From contig CM027379.1 in NCBI GenBank assembly GCA_015680905.1, positions 101,111,001 to 101,175,000 of the forward strand: DNA of 64,000 nucleotides, given 5' to 3'. Below the pieces are notes generated by a model. The model was not told where the DNA came from. It did no database searches and was given only the letters and a program-made list of their open reading frames with translations. Positions 22,068 to 33,300 of this stretch are shown here, in pieces. Within the stretch, counting starts at the first letter, position 1. Each line of letters begins with the position of its first letter. The translations under genes were made by a program, and so were the position numbers. Source of the DNA: Coptis chinensis (lineage: Eukaryota > Streptophyta > Magnoliopsida > Ranunculales > Ranunculaceae).

Positions 22068-24700
22068 AAAACAGAATAGGGTTGGTCAAAAAACACAGCG
22101 AGAGTTTTATAGAGAGCAGAGAGAAAAAAGAGAGGGAGTTTTACTGACAACAGAAAAGGAAGATTTTTCCTGGTAGCTGGTTGATAGTCAGAGCGCGCTA
22201 AAGGTGAGTAGATATTTTATGGATTTTTAGTTTATAAAATCCTTGTTACTATCGATTTCTTTTCGGTTGAAATCTGTCGGGTTGTTAAAACTTAAAACTC
22301 TGAATTTGATATTTAACTGTTAAACTGTGATACTGTGCCTTAAACCGTCGGGCTTGAAACAGTTCGTTAATGGTATAAAGCCCCACAAAGAAGATTTCGG
22401 CTTGTGTTTCGTTTAGACTCTTTTTGTCTGTGGTTTTGAAACTCTGAACTTAAACTGTCGAAGCTCTGTCAAAGCTTGGAGGCATTAATGGCGCCGCCCC
22501 ACAAAAATTGTGCTGCATTGATTTTAACGTTTTGTTTAGTGGTGGTTTTTAAACTCCTATTGTTATGAAGTGATGGGTATATTGTATGGATTGTGGATTT
22601 GTTGATTTGATGATTGGGTGGGCTGTTGGAGCTCGTAAGGACGTTAATGGCGGCCAGAGAAATCACCCAGTAGCTTAGATTATTTAAACTTTATTGTTGG
22701 GGTTTTGGTTGTGTACTGGAATGGATTGTTAGTGATGGGGTAGTGTAGTGTGTGTGTGAGGGCTGTTAATGGGTGGTGTGAGGCTTGAATGTCCAGTAAT
22801 GGCGTCAAAACGCCGCGTTTTGAAGAGTGATGGAATTTCAATTGGGTGATATCGGCATGTAGGGTTTTTCGGGAGGAGTCAAACCGATATGATGGAATTG
22901 GAGGAGGAGGAGAAATATGGTGGTGGCTGGCGGTGGAGAGGAGCTGCTGGAGAGATGTTGGAGGAAGAGGACGACCTGTTGGGTCAGTTGGGCCTTGGGC
23001 CGAAACTAGTTGGTTTTGTTTGGGCCTTAACTTGTTTAGTTTTTGGGCCGAGTTATATATTTGTTTTGGGGCCAAACTAAATAGAGTGTTGGGCCAGGTT
23101 CTATTTTATTTTGGGCCGACCCATTTGACTTAAAATGGGTAAGGTGAGCCTTTAAGGATTTAGACTTTTGGGCCTCGATTTCGGGCCTTGGTTTTTGGGG
23201 CTGGTCCATAGTATTTTAAGTGGATCTTCAAGTTGGGCCAAACCAGTTTATGGGCCGGGTTAAGGCTTAAGTTGTTGAACCTGGTTAGCTTAGATAAATC
23301 GGTTTAGGACCAGAGTTGACTTTTGACCAGGGTTGACTTTGACTAGTTGACCCAATTTGACATTTTAACTCGGATTATGATTTGGGCTATTAAGATAGGT
23401 CTAGGGCTATTAGCATGCTTGGCTTTAGGCTAAGACCTTTATGTATACGTGTGTATGTGTATTAACTACTATGTGATGTTTCAGTTTTTATGATATGCAA
23501 CGTTATGACACTTCGACATCAATCTAATTAATAACGCGTAAACCAAAAATACATGAAACAAGATACTCCTACGTTCTCTGAAATAATATATGCAATAAGG
23601 TTCAATAATGCGTAAACCAATTTACCACCTCTTTTATAACTCTCCACGCCTAAAGTTTTGGATTTAGTTTTATAATTGTTGATGTCATATGTTAGGTGGG
23701 CATTTATTGAATGTGCCATAAATGGCCCGTTAGCGTTATATAGGGGTATTCATTGAATGTGCCATGAATGACCCGGGTATTCATTGAATGTGCCATGAAT
23801 GACCAGATTGTTTGGACTGCCCTAGAGAGGAACTAAGGTATTCGCCTTGCGGGTTAGTGGTATTGATTGATTTGATTATGCGAGTGTTTGGGTTTACTTT
23901 TGAATACCTATAGGATATCTACATATGTTATATAGAAGTTCTAACTTTCTTTTGCAGGAGGGTAGGACTTAATAACATTTTGTGTAGGGACGCGGTCCTA
24001 CCTTTATACATCAGTGGATATCGGTAAGTTTTAATTCAATGATTTAGATATTAAAACGAGTTATTAGAATGAGTTAATATAATGGAAGTTTTGCTTGGGA
24101 AGAAACTATGCCGGTTGAAATGACGGAACTACCTGTCTTCCAAGCTGAGAATGATTCAGTAATGGGAAAATATAAAGTGATTGTTTGGATAATTAAAGTA
24201 TGATAATGTTTATATGTGGTTAGTCTACTCATACCAGCAAATTCCATTTTGTTGACCCATGTTTGCTTTGTTTTTTTAGCGTGGGTGTGTTCTTGGGAAC
24301 ATAGGTGGAAGGGATTGAAGCATGAACCGTGGTGTGATTTGGATTCTTGCCCTGGAGCAGTCCAGGGAGGTTATTTTATTAGGTCTGATCTTTTGGAAGT
24401 ATGTAATAACGTAGTTTTCTTTTCATATGACATGAAAATACGATGTTGAAGACCTGGTATTCTTAGAGTGGTTTGATGTTTTATTGGGACGGAAGATAGA
24501 TTTTTTTTAAAGTAATAAAGAGAATTTTGGAGATTATTTTTGTTGTTAAGATTCTTTTATGATGTGGGTTTTCGGTTTTGGCATGTGTAGTATCCACCCC
24601 GTCATAGCCTGGGTTTTTAGACAATTGAATATAGTGATGTTTGAGATATTTATATTTCAAATATTCATTTTTTAATTGTTTAGAAATTTGGGCTGTGACA
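22068..24700 (+). mobile_element. solo LTR (outer), second part
   Basis: Continuation of the LTR begun at 7281. It has its own GCGAGAGTTTTA leader, the hairpin repeats at 23696-23800, the ACGGAACTACCTGTCTTCC and GCTGACCCATGTTTG modules, and ends GGGCTGTGACA followed by AAGAC. It is clearly related to but more diverged than the LTRs of the element nested in it. Spliced length is about 2.8 kb. The ORFs in it look like chance. Confidence 0.88.
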
Positions 24701-24834
24701 AAGACCAACAACACCAGTCAACCAAACCATATCCATGATGTAAATTTTATGAACTCTAATGAATTGAAGATATTTATGGCTAAAAAAATGTTGAGAAACA
24801 CAAAAAACATGCATCAATACTGCCCTTTCAAAAC
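24701..24834. other. start of mTERF array unit 2: downstream flank
   Basis: Non-coding. Nearly identical to 28641-28780 (CAACACCAGTCAACCAAACC and following). It directly continues the sequence broken by the solo LTR at 7280. Confidence 0.8.
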
Positions 24835-25203
24835 AAAAGCATAATACAGATGTGAAAGAAAATCTTACTAACCCAGTACTATTGGGAGACCACCACCTAA
24901 AGGCCGCTTTAAAGCACTCTTTTAAAACAAAAACACCCCCCTAGCAACCCAAAAATAAGCTCCCAATTGACTACTCAGTCCTTAGTGAAAGTGAAACCGC
25001 AGATTATAAAATATTTAAACTACATGGTAGTCTTCATTCTCCCTTTCCATAATGTGTTGATCGGTGACCAAACCAATCCCCAATATGCCCAATCTCACAC
25101 TCATTAATGTTATTTCCATGTAATTCGCCAAAAAGCTTTTCAAGACCTAATCTTCCCATGCCGGATGATATCCCCAAATCCCTTGCTAGTGGCACAACCA
25201 TGT
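24835..25203 (-). mobile_element. LINE-like remnant, copy in unit 2
   Basis: It aligns with 28835-29225, which carries the poly(A) end of this sequence. Here the poly(A) region is deleted. The minus strand still shows the ...VPLA/GISSGMGR-like end of an ORF. It is cut at about 25203, where the 580 bp repeats begin. Confidence 0.5.
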
Positions 25204-25604
25204 ATTTAATGTATTACGTAATTATTGAATTATTATTATTATTTTTATATGACGACAAAAGAGATTGTTTGACTACTTAAGCAAACATAAACGTTATTGA
25301 AGCTTTAATTTTTACCTCACAAATGGCATTGATGAACTGCATAAAATAAAGCTTGAAGCAAGCAAGAGATAACTTTGAACAAAGCTCCTGAAATTCCAAT
25401 ACTATTGTAATATTCAAGCTTTGGTATTAATATAACCTATTCTCATATGAACAATAATGATTTAGGACAACACTGTTATCTAGCAACTCACTATTAGCTA
25501 GGGTTATTTAGGATAAGAAAAAGAAAAGGCAGAGCGAGTGATATACTTGGAAAACCAATCTTATAACTGAAGCTTGTTTTTCATTTGATCAATTAAAATA
25601 AAAG

Positions 25605-25643
25605 ATGATGTTCGCTTCTCAACTCTTGCGTCACTCCAGAAAG
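25605..25643 (+). pseudogene. first-exon-like start, copy A (MMFASQLLRHSRK)
   Basis: An ATG opens 13 codons, then AAG|GTCTAT, which could be a 5' splice site at 25644. The peptide is basic and Ser/Leu-rich like a mitochondrial presequence. It vaguely recalls the beginning of plant mitochondrial ATP synthase FAd-type subunits, from memory only. No downstream exon is visible. The upstream 85 bp would be its 5' leader. Confidence 0.35.
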
Positions 25644-26184
25644 GTCTATCTTCTTCAAACTCTCGTATTTTCTTTCTCCTTTTTTTTGTTGTTGTTTTCA
25701 TTTATTATATAACTTATTATCTATTTTACATATATAAAATGGATCTTAGAATATTTAATTGTTTATTTGTGCAATGAGTTTGAATATATATCTTTAATGT
25801 ATTACGTAATTATTGAATTATTATTATTTTTTTTATATGACGACAAAAGAGATTGTTTGACTACTTAAACAAACATAAATGTTATTGAAGCTTTAAGTTT
25901 TACCTTGCAAATGGCATCGATGAGCTGCATAAAATAAAGCTTGAAGCAAGCAAGAGATAACTTTGAACAAAGCTCCTGAAATTCCAGTACTATTGTAATA
26001 TTCAAGCTTTGGTATTAACTTATTCTCATATGAACAATGATTTAGGACAACACTGTTATCTAGCGACTCACTATTATCTAGGGTTATTTAGGAAAAGAAA
26101 AAGAAAAGGCAGAGCGAGCGATATACTTGGGAAACCAATCTTATAACTGAAGCTTGCTTTTCATTTGATCAATTAAAATAAAAG

Positions 26185-26223
26185 ATGACGTTCGCTTCTC
26201 AACTCTTGTGTCACTCCAGAAAG
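26185..26223 (+). pseudogene. first-exon-like start, copy B (MTFASQLLCHSRK)
   Basis: Second copy of the same exon-like start with a possible donor AAG|GTCTTT at 26224. Two codons differ from copy A. The reading extends into a T-rich and GTT-repeat stretch that looks intronic. Confidence 0.35.
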
Positions 26224-26762
26224 GTCTTTCTTATTCAAACTCTCGTATTTTCTTTCTTCATTTTTGTTGTTGTTGTTGTTGTTTTCATTTATTATATGAA
26301 CTTATTATCTATTTTACATATATAAAATGGATCTTAGAACATTTAATTGTTTATTTGTGCAATGAGTTTGAATTGCTTTAATGTATTACGTAATTATTGA
26401 ATTATTTTTTTTATATGACGACAAAAGAGATTGTTTGACTACTTAAACAAACATGAACATTATTGAAGCTTTAAGTTTTATGTCGCAAATGACATTGATG
26501 AGCTGCATAAAATAAAGCTTGAAGGAAGCAAGAGATAACTTTGAACAAAGCTCCTAAAATTCCAATACTATTATAATATTCAAGCTTTGGTATTAACCTA
26601 TTCTCATAGGAACAATGATTTAGGACAACACTGTTATCAAGCGACTCACTATTATCTAGGATTATTTAGGAAAAGAAAAATAAAAGGCAGAGCGAGCGAT
26701 ATACTTGGGAAACCAGTCTTATAACTGAAGTTTGTTTTTCATTTGATCAATTAAAACAAAAG

Positions 26763-26801
26763 ATGACGTTCGCTTCTCAACTCTTGCATCACTCCATAAA
26801 C
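26763..26801 (+). pseudogene. first-exon-like start, copy C (MTFASQLLHHSIN)
   Basis: Third copy. The bases at the possible splice donor have changed (AACGTC instead of AAGGTC) and the Arg-Lys end is lost, so this copy is the most decayed. Confidence 0.35.
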
Positions 26802-27064
26802 GTCTCTCTTTTTCAAACTCTCGTATTTTCTTTCTTCATTTTTGTTGCTGTTGTTTTCATTTATTATATGAACTTATTATCTATTTTACATATATAAAAT
26901 GGATCTTAGAATATTTAATTGTTTATTTGTGCAATGAGTTTGAATATATATCTTTAATGTATTACATAATTATTGAATTATTTTTATTTTTTTTATATGA
27001 CGACAAAAGAGATTGTTTGACTACTTAAACAAACATACACGTTATTGAAGCTTTAAGTTTTACC

Positions 27065-27508
27065 TCACAAATGGCATTGATGAGCTGCATAAAACAAAAC
27101 TTGAAGCAAGCAAAAGATAACTTTGAACAAAGCTCCTGAAATTTCAATATTATTGTAATATTTAAGCTTTGGTATTAACCTATTCTCAAGAGAGGCTAGG
27201 AGAAGTCTAGAGTCGGTTGCAATGATTTTGGAAATGTGGGCATCAGTGAAACCATAAGATTTGAAGAGGGAGACAACTGAGTCGGGTCTAGTTGTTGTGG
27301 ATTTATCGAGCACAATGTGTTTGGAAGCTTTGAGAGCTGATCCTGGGGTTAACCCACATGAGTTTACGAGGTAATCCACGGTGACATTTGGTTTTGGACT
27401 GAGACTAGAGATGAATCCGGGTGCTGGGTTTTGAAGAAGCAAATAATAACAATTCAACGGGGTCGTGGTACTGATTCTTGAATTTTGACAAACAAAGTGA
27501 TAAAACAT
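27065..27508 (-). pseudogene. mTERF 5' fragment, truncated
   Basis: Minus-strand frame of 147 codons whose first ~112 residues match the intact mTERF at 962-2233: SRISTTTPLN, SSLSPKPNVTVDYLVNSCGL, then TTTRPDSVVSLFKSYGFTDAHIS. It lacks the basic LITRVRTVRN segment and the 25-residue internal duplication of the intact gene. After the EISGAL residues the match ends and the frame reads through the unrelated sequence of the 580 bp units. All repeat motifs after the second are missing, so it is almost certainly non-functional as an mTERF, although the transit-peptide part could still be expressed. Confidence 0.85.
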
Positions 27509-28645
27509 TGTAGAGAAAATAATCTAGTAATTGGAACTTACAGATTAGTAAATAGCCTAATTAATATCGATACTTCCGATATATTTTGACCGATATGTCC
27601 TGATATCTCTAGTAAGGTTTTTCTTTTTACCTCAATATATCATTATATTGAACCAAACTTTCGGCAATAGATCAAATTACATGGTATTTTACGGTGGCAA
27701 TGGGTCGTGTTGGGTCGGGTTCGTGTCGTGTCATATTCGGGTCACATGTTAAAAGTCTAGCCGTCTAGGAGAGCAAACCCAAACCTGACCCAATTACTAA
27801 TCGTGTCGAGTTTCTTAAACTTAAATTACCAAACGGGTGACAAAACGGTCAATTTCAGATTGGATTCACAGATAACATTTGTGCAAAATATTTAGTATTT
27901 CACGATCTTATTTATCAAAAAAATTCAAAAATCATCCATAATTCAATTACATATCAATGAAAATTGAATAACGAAACATATTTTTATCGAATGACCCAAT
28001 ATGACGGTTAATTCAATCATTCTCCTTTTAGTTGTTTATTTTAGGTAGTTGGGATGATGAGATCTTAAAAAATAAGGAAACTTATCTTTAAACAGGTTAT
28101 ACATGTCACAAGTTGATGACCCGACCCATTAGACCCGAGAACAAATTGGGTCTACTAACGGGTTACTCGGGTTAACATATGTGACCCTAACCCAACCCAT
28201 TTATTTGACGGGTTCGGCGGGTCAGCCCTTAAATGATCCAAAAGCATTTTTTTTCCAACCCAAATCCGCTAATTTCGTGTTGGGTTAGCGGGTCGTGTAC
28301 AAAACTACCACTCCCAGACAGACAAACAGAGTTCAAGTCCAAGTAGTGTAATACGCTCACTCTTCCAAATCACAATTTTATCTCCCTTTTACAAATCAAA
28401 TTACAAGCCTCAAACTACGAAATCAAAGTGAACAGAAGTTTAGAACTAGCACTATCAGAAGAATTAAACAACTTGATGTTTCTCGAAAAAGAATTATAGC
28501 GGTATAAGGGGGTTGCTAACAGAAACTAAAACATCAATTCAAAACGTAGATTTCACATAGGTTTCCCTGTGTCTAATGCTAAACACATTTATTAGTGAGA
28601 GCAACACATTAGCCGTAGTGTACTAGTAATTATTGTTTTCAAAAA
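27509..28645. other. mTERF unit 2 upstream flank without LTR insertion
   Basis: Non-coding. It matches 2234-2522 joined to 6428-7280 and so is the empty site for the solo LTR. An AT-rich block with GGGTCGTG/ACCCGAC-rich ends (27690-28310) could be a fossil DNA transposon, but I cannot define termini. It ends TTTTCAAAAAGAC. Confidence 0.7.
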
Positions 28646-28790
28646 GACCATCAACACCAGTCAACCAAACCATATCCATGATGTAAATTTTAAGAACTCT
28701 AATGAATTGAAAATACTTATGACTAAAAAAATGTTGAGAAACACAAAAAACATGCATCAATACTTCCCATTTAATTACTTGAGACAGAGA
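28646..28790. other. start of mTERF array unit 3: downstream flank
   Basis: Repeats 24706-24820 with few changes. No mTERF coding sequence follows inside this window, so unit 3 is incomplete. Confidence 0.75.
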
Positions 28791-30300
28791 TATTTTTTTT
28801 TTTTTTTTGATAAGTGATATTTATTGATTATAATGAAAAAAGGAAAAAACAAAATACATCTGTGAGAGAGAATCTCACTAACCCGGTACTACCGAAAGAC
28901 CACCACCTAAAGCCCTTTTAAAGCACTCCCTTAAAACAAAAACACCCCCTAAGCAACCCAAAAACAAGCTCCCAATTGACTACCCAATCCCTAACAAAAG
29001 TGAAACAGCAAACTATAAAAAATTAAACTACATGGTAGTCTCCATTCTCCCTTTCCATAATGGGCTGATTGGTGACCAAATTAAATCAATCCCCACTATG
29101 CCCAATCTCACACTCATTGTTGTTATTTCCATGTAATGTGCCAAAAAGTTTTTCAAGACTTGATCTTCCCATGCCAAATGATATCCCCAGAGCCCCTGCT
29201 AGTGGCACAACCATGCACTTGATCTAATCACGAGGGTCGTCAATGTTTTGATAAATAATACTCGCAATATCACCCACATTACCTTCATTAAGATAATAAG
29301 ATTTCCATTACGCATCTCCTGAGAGCAATCATTCCCCATGATATTGTCATTTGAGCTAGCCTCTATCCCTCCTCTAGTTCCAATATTAGATGGCTCCGCA
29401 CCATCACTTCAAGACACATTAGCAAAATTAGCACCACCGCATAGCTCAATCTTATCCATTCCTTCGATAACCACCTCACCAACTTCCATGAAGCCCGATA
29501 ACATTAACATGTTATGCTCACTTGCCTCAAACTCACTTGCAACGCCCATGTTTTGCTCACCTTCATACCCAGGTCTCCCTTCTAATTGTGTACTAAAATG
29601 CAATTGGTTCCATTTGCTATACCGCCAACAACCCATGACAGAGCAACATCACCCACAATTCTTGAGACTAGTTCAAAAAGAGAGGGTTGTTTAGACTGCG
29701 CTTCATTTTTTATGTTCACCACAAAATCTGTTTCACTGCCTCGTTTAAGTAGTATAATCGATGTACTCTCATGTGGTTTATTACTTTTGGCTATTCTCTC
29801 CAACTTATCTATCTTCTACATCCATCTATGTCTCCGATAACTAAGCTTGTTGACTATTGCGTGAAGATCTCTATAACTCTATTTTCTCTTTAATCTTGTT
29901 AGCCAAAAAGTTCAATTTGTCTAAAAGAGCCCTATCACTATGGCCTAAAGATCCCAACATATCATTTTTATCTAGTTCATATCCCGGCCACTTATGTAGC
30001 CCCATTAGAAGAATGATCAGAACTTACCACTGATAAGTAAACCCATTACCATTTTCGCCTAGTCTTGGGTCTGGTCCTTTGTCATAGCCAACATCAACAT
30101 CCAAACTAGTTTCATGTGGACAAGATTCTTTGTCCCCTAAATCTCCAGCGTGTAACCCACGTACCATGCTACATGAGCTTTTGTCTATTATATGGAGTGA
30201 TTTTTTGTTCCCAGCGCCATTTGCTCCAAGTGCTCCAAGGGAACTTACAGCCACACATGTTTCAATTTTTCCACGAAAATAGGGAATGACACAATATTCT
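28791..30300 (-). mobile_element. LINE-like retroposed sequence with poly(A) end, degenerate
   Basis: A run of 17-18 T at about 28793-28810 is a poly(A) tail on the minus strand, preceded there by an ORF end GRSSLEKLFGTLHG (about 29110-29180). Minus-strand open pieces at 29409-29636, 29582-29803 and 30024-30254 are in different frames. They read as Gly/Ser/acidic-rich protein without a recognisable domain, and they could be the C-terminal part of a plant LINE ORF1. No reverse transcriptase is seen. Its 5' end forms an inverted pair with 30727-31020. Confidence 0.5.
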
Positions 30301-30726
30301 CTATAGATCTGTGATTACTATTTTGTTCTCGCCCTAATCATAAAATCCTCACAATAATAAAGAAAAAAAAAATAGTACATAATTTAACAAGTTGGAATCA
30401 ATCAAAAGCCTCTAGAAAGTGTTCGTCTTCTTCAATGTAATATTTAGAAAACACATATTCACTTCAGTCATGTCATCTATTTGAAACTTGAAAGAGAAGA
30501 AATTGTAATAAAATGTATCACTAAATATATTGAGTCTCAATTGAAAAGATTTTGCACGTGTGATATCAGAAAACTTAACTTTTGAAACCAGAGTCTTTCA
30601 GTAGAAGAACTTTAATTTGTTAATAATTGTTAGAAGAAGATGAACACCCGTACGTTAAGAGTTTTTCCTATTTTATTCCAACCACCCTTTTTAGTTGGGA
30701 AGACAAAATAGTAATCCCAAATTTCT
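30301..30726. other. AT-rich spacer between inverted LINE-like pieces
   Basis: No coding region or repeat recognised. Confidence 0.5.
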
Positions 30727-31020
30727 GGGGAATATTGTGCTGAAGCTATCACTCCCTATTTTCGTGGAAGAATTGAAACGTGTGTGGCTGTAATTCCTCT
30801 TGGAGCTCTTGGAGCAAGTAGAATTGGGAGCAAAAAATCACTCCATTATCTGATTACCACAAGTCAGAGTAGAACCATGTACATTCAAATTCAAATTGTG
30901 GTCACATATATTATCACGACAACGGTTCCCACCAATGTTGTCTCCATGCTGACCAGTACGAGATGGAGAAGGTATAACTATCTCTGTTGTCACAAAGTCT
31001 GCCCCCACTATATATCTAGA
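30727..31020 (+). mobile_element. second LINE-like fragment, opposite orientation
   Basis: The peptide AVIPLGALGASRIGSKKSLH (from about 30786) and the preceding CCCTATTTTCGTGGAA are clear relatives of the minus-strand AVSSLGALGANGAGNKKSLH at 30160-30254. The two pieces therefore form a ~110 bp inverted repeat with a ~430 bp loop. It ends without a poly(A) tail. Confidence 0.55.
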
Positions 31021-31290
31021 TGAGGTTCAACATTCAAAATTCTATTGGCTATTGCACCTATCTCACAACTTCCAAAACCAGGAGGTCTGCTAAGGTCGGA
31101 TGTGTCAGCTACATCATTGTATGTGCCACCATATCTGCACCCCTATAAACAATCATCGTTGGGTACCATTATAGCGCCACTCACTACTAGGCACGATACC
31201 CAAAATTATGGCATGCCAGCGCCGCCCAAAATTATGGCGTGCCTGCCTAAAATTATGGCGTGCCTGCACTGCCCAAAATTATGGCACCAC
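31021..31290. repeat. unassigned stretch with a CCAAAATTATGGC tandem repeat
   Basis: 31195-31290 holds four copies of CCAAAATTATGGC(G/A) with spacers like TGCCTGC, periods of about 21-28 bp. The rest shows no gene. It may be the upstream part of the LTR that ends near 31590. Confidence 0.6.
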
Positions 31291-31590
31291 AACCTATATA
31301 TAGCATGTTCAGATTTAGAAAACATATTTGTCAAGATATGCTTCCATATTAAGACTTTAATTACATAATTATAGAAGATTTTCTAGCAATTAAGAAAATG
31401 ATATTTCTTATTATTATCCTATAAATACCCCATTCCTTTGAAACAAAGAACGATGTTCATTTGAGAGACTTGATTCCAGAGAACGATTTGGATACGTAGG
31501 CAGCCATTAAAGGTACAGTCTCAACAATTCTACAACAATCTCCCTAACAAGATCGTTAGTGTGTTCGGGTGAGTTCTTACCCAAACATAA
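31291..31590 (+). mobile_element. 3' part of a Tat-like Gypsy LTR (element T1)
   Basis: Contains TATAAATA (31420-31427) and the GGATACGTAGGCAGCC string (about 31489-31504) common in LTRs of this group. It is followed by a primer-site-like TTGGCATTGCCTGTGG at 31591-31606, a degraded form of the TGGCGCCGTCTGTGGG site present at 57861. The 5' boundary of the LTR is not visible. Confidence 0.55.
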
Positions 31591-32533
31591 TTGGCATTGC
31601 CTGTGGTTCTTACCAACGTACTTTCTTCCACGTTCTTTCTTCTAAGATTCGGTAATGGCAAAAACAACAAGATCTCAAGTGAGCAAGAATGCAAGATTAC
31701 AATAACAAGAAGAAAACAACCTACCCAGGCCAATCACGAAGTTCTGACTAATTAGGCATTGATGAATCAGCCAGTCGCCCCAGACCTGCAAGCTCAGCCT
31801 TCAAAACTCAAGGTGCCATGATAGCGCAAATCTAGACGTACATGACTTCAGGCTCCAATAACTCATCCTCAAGATCTAGATGCTACAAATGCAAGCGAAG
31901 CGGATTCAGAGAATATGGAGATAGGAGATAATGAAGACGTTCCTTTAGAAGTGCTGCGTCAAAGGTTCAGAAAAGAGAAGGAACATAACAACTACTTGCA
32001 GAAGCAAGTACAAAGGGATGACATCGATGTTGCATCTTCCACACTGGCAAGAGCCCCCAGATTTGGTGAAAATCGGAGCATATTCAACCGATTACAAGAT
32101 AATAATGGCAGATCCCATCAATTGGAAGCCATCCCCAAACATCATCAAAATCACTCGAGGTCAAGCACACATTCATCCCATTCAAAAAGGCGATCCAGAT
32201 CTCGAAATACCAACAACACTAGGCGTAGCAGTGGTCATAACACAAGACATGAAGAACAGCAATACACATTGTTAGGTAATCATCATACCTCCTTTAACAT
32301 GCCAAGATCATGGAACATTGATTGTAGTGCGTCATAAAGGTGGACAACATCCACCATAAGAGGCAATGTTGGATGCCAAGATCAGGACCTCAGAGCAGAA
32401 TTGCAACACGACCTTAGACATGGTTTGAATGCAGCAAATCAGCACAGAAGGTTTAACGCAGGTAAGCCCAGAAGGCAACCACACCAAAAAAACTAATCCC
32501 CAGTTCGGCAACCTAGCCTCTCTTATCGACATA
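31591..32533 (+). pseudogene. gag head of Tat-like element T1, broken
   Basis: Starts at an ATG at 31655 (MAKTTRSQVSKNARLQ, then stops). A later frame from 31915 (140 codons) begins MEIGDNEDVPLEVLRQRF and has a Ser/Arg/His-rich tract (HSSHSKRRSRSRN) typical of the N-terminal part of Tat-type gag. It is cut at 32533 by element E2 and resumes at 56989 after the target duplication. Confidence 0.6.
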
Positions 32534-33223
32534 TGATAAATGCAAAAACTCAACTACATTTCTCTAACTTATTCTTACGGTATCAATTATTTATTTCATA
32601 CTCTCACATGTATATTCATGCAATATATAGAGTACGGAATCGTTCTACTCTTAACTCTCTAGATTTAAACGAATTCAACTAATCAAATACAAGGAAACAA
32701 TGGTGAGAGCAATATTTATAGATGTGAATTTATACTATGAAACTAAATATATGAATTTAACTTATATTAATTTAATTAAAGCAATTGAATATGACTTGAA
32801 TAAAATATGGAGAAGAATAGAGAAGAAATTAGGGAGATTTGAAATCCACTTTGATTAATTTTCAATATGCTAGTATAGATTTGTTGTAATTCTAATCTTT
32901 ATGTTTTCACATAAATGTTAGGTCTTTTTAATCCCTAATTATTCATGACAATCTCTACCAACTAATAATTAACATGTGAGGCAATTGAAATCCATTCTCA
33001 TAGTGAATTAACTACCTTCTAAAGTGGAATAGATTACTACAACAATTCTATACTAACACATTAAGCCTTCATAAAAGCTTTAATCAAACCCCTCTAATGG
33101 AGGTTTAGTTAAGATTCATTAGACTATCGTAATTAAAGGAATAAGAATAAGACATAATGAAGAACTACTTTATTAAGAATAACTTGAATTGAATTAATGG
33201 TGTCTAGGCTAATTAACAATAAC

Positions 33224-33300
<77 letters not shown>

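Larger units (their letters stand above)
25204..27190. repeat. tandem chimeric units of ~580 bp (3.4 copies)
   Basis: Units start at about 25208, 25796, 26380 and 26956 (AATGTATTAC anchor), with periods 588, 584 and 576. Each full unit has, left to right, an AT-rich part, a piece of mTERF on the minus strand reading GISGALFKVISCLLQAL, a ~185 bp spacer with the string GGCAGAGCGAG, and a short exon-like ORF on the plus strand (25605, 26185, 26763). The fourth, partial unit runs directly into the mTERF 5' fragment at 27065-27508, so the units look like repeated duplication of a rearranged mTERF breakpoint. Confidence 0.88.

Noticed and set aside
27690-28315. Fossil hAT-type or similar DNA transposon with ACCCGAC-rich ends.
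   Set aside because: Terminal inverted repeats and a target duplication could not be fixed by eye; kept only as a note.
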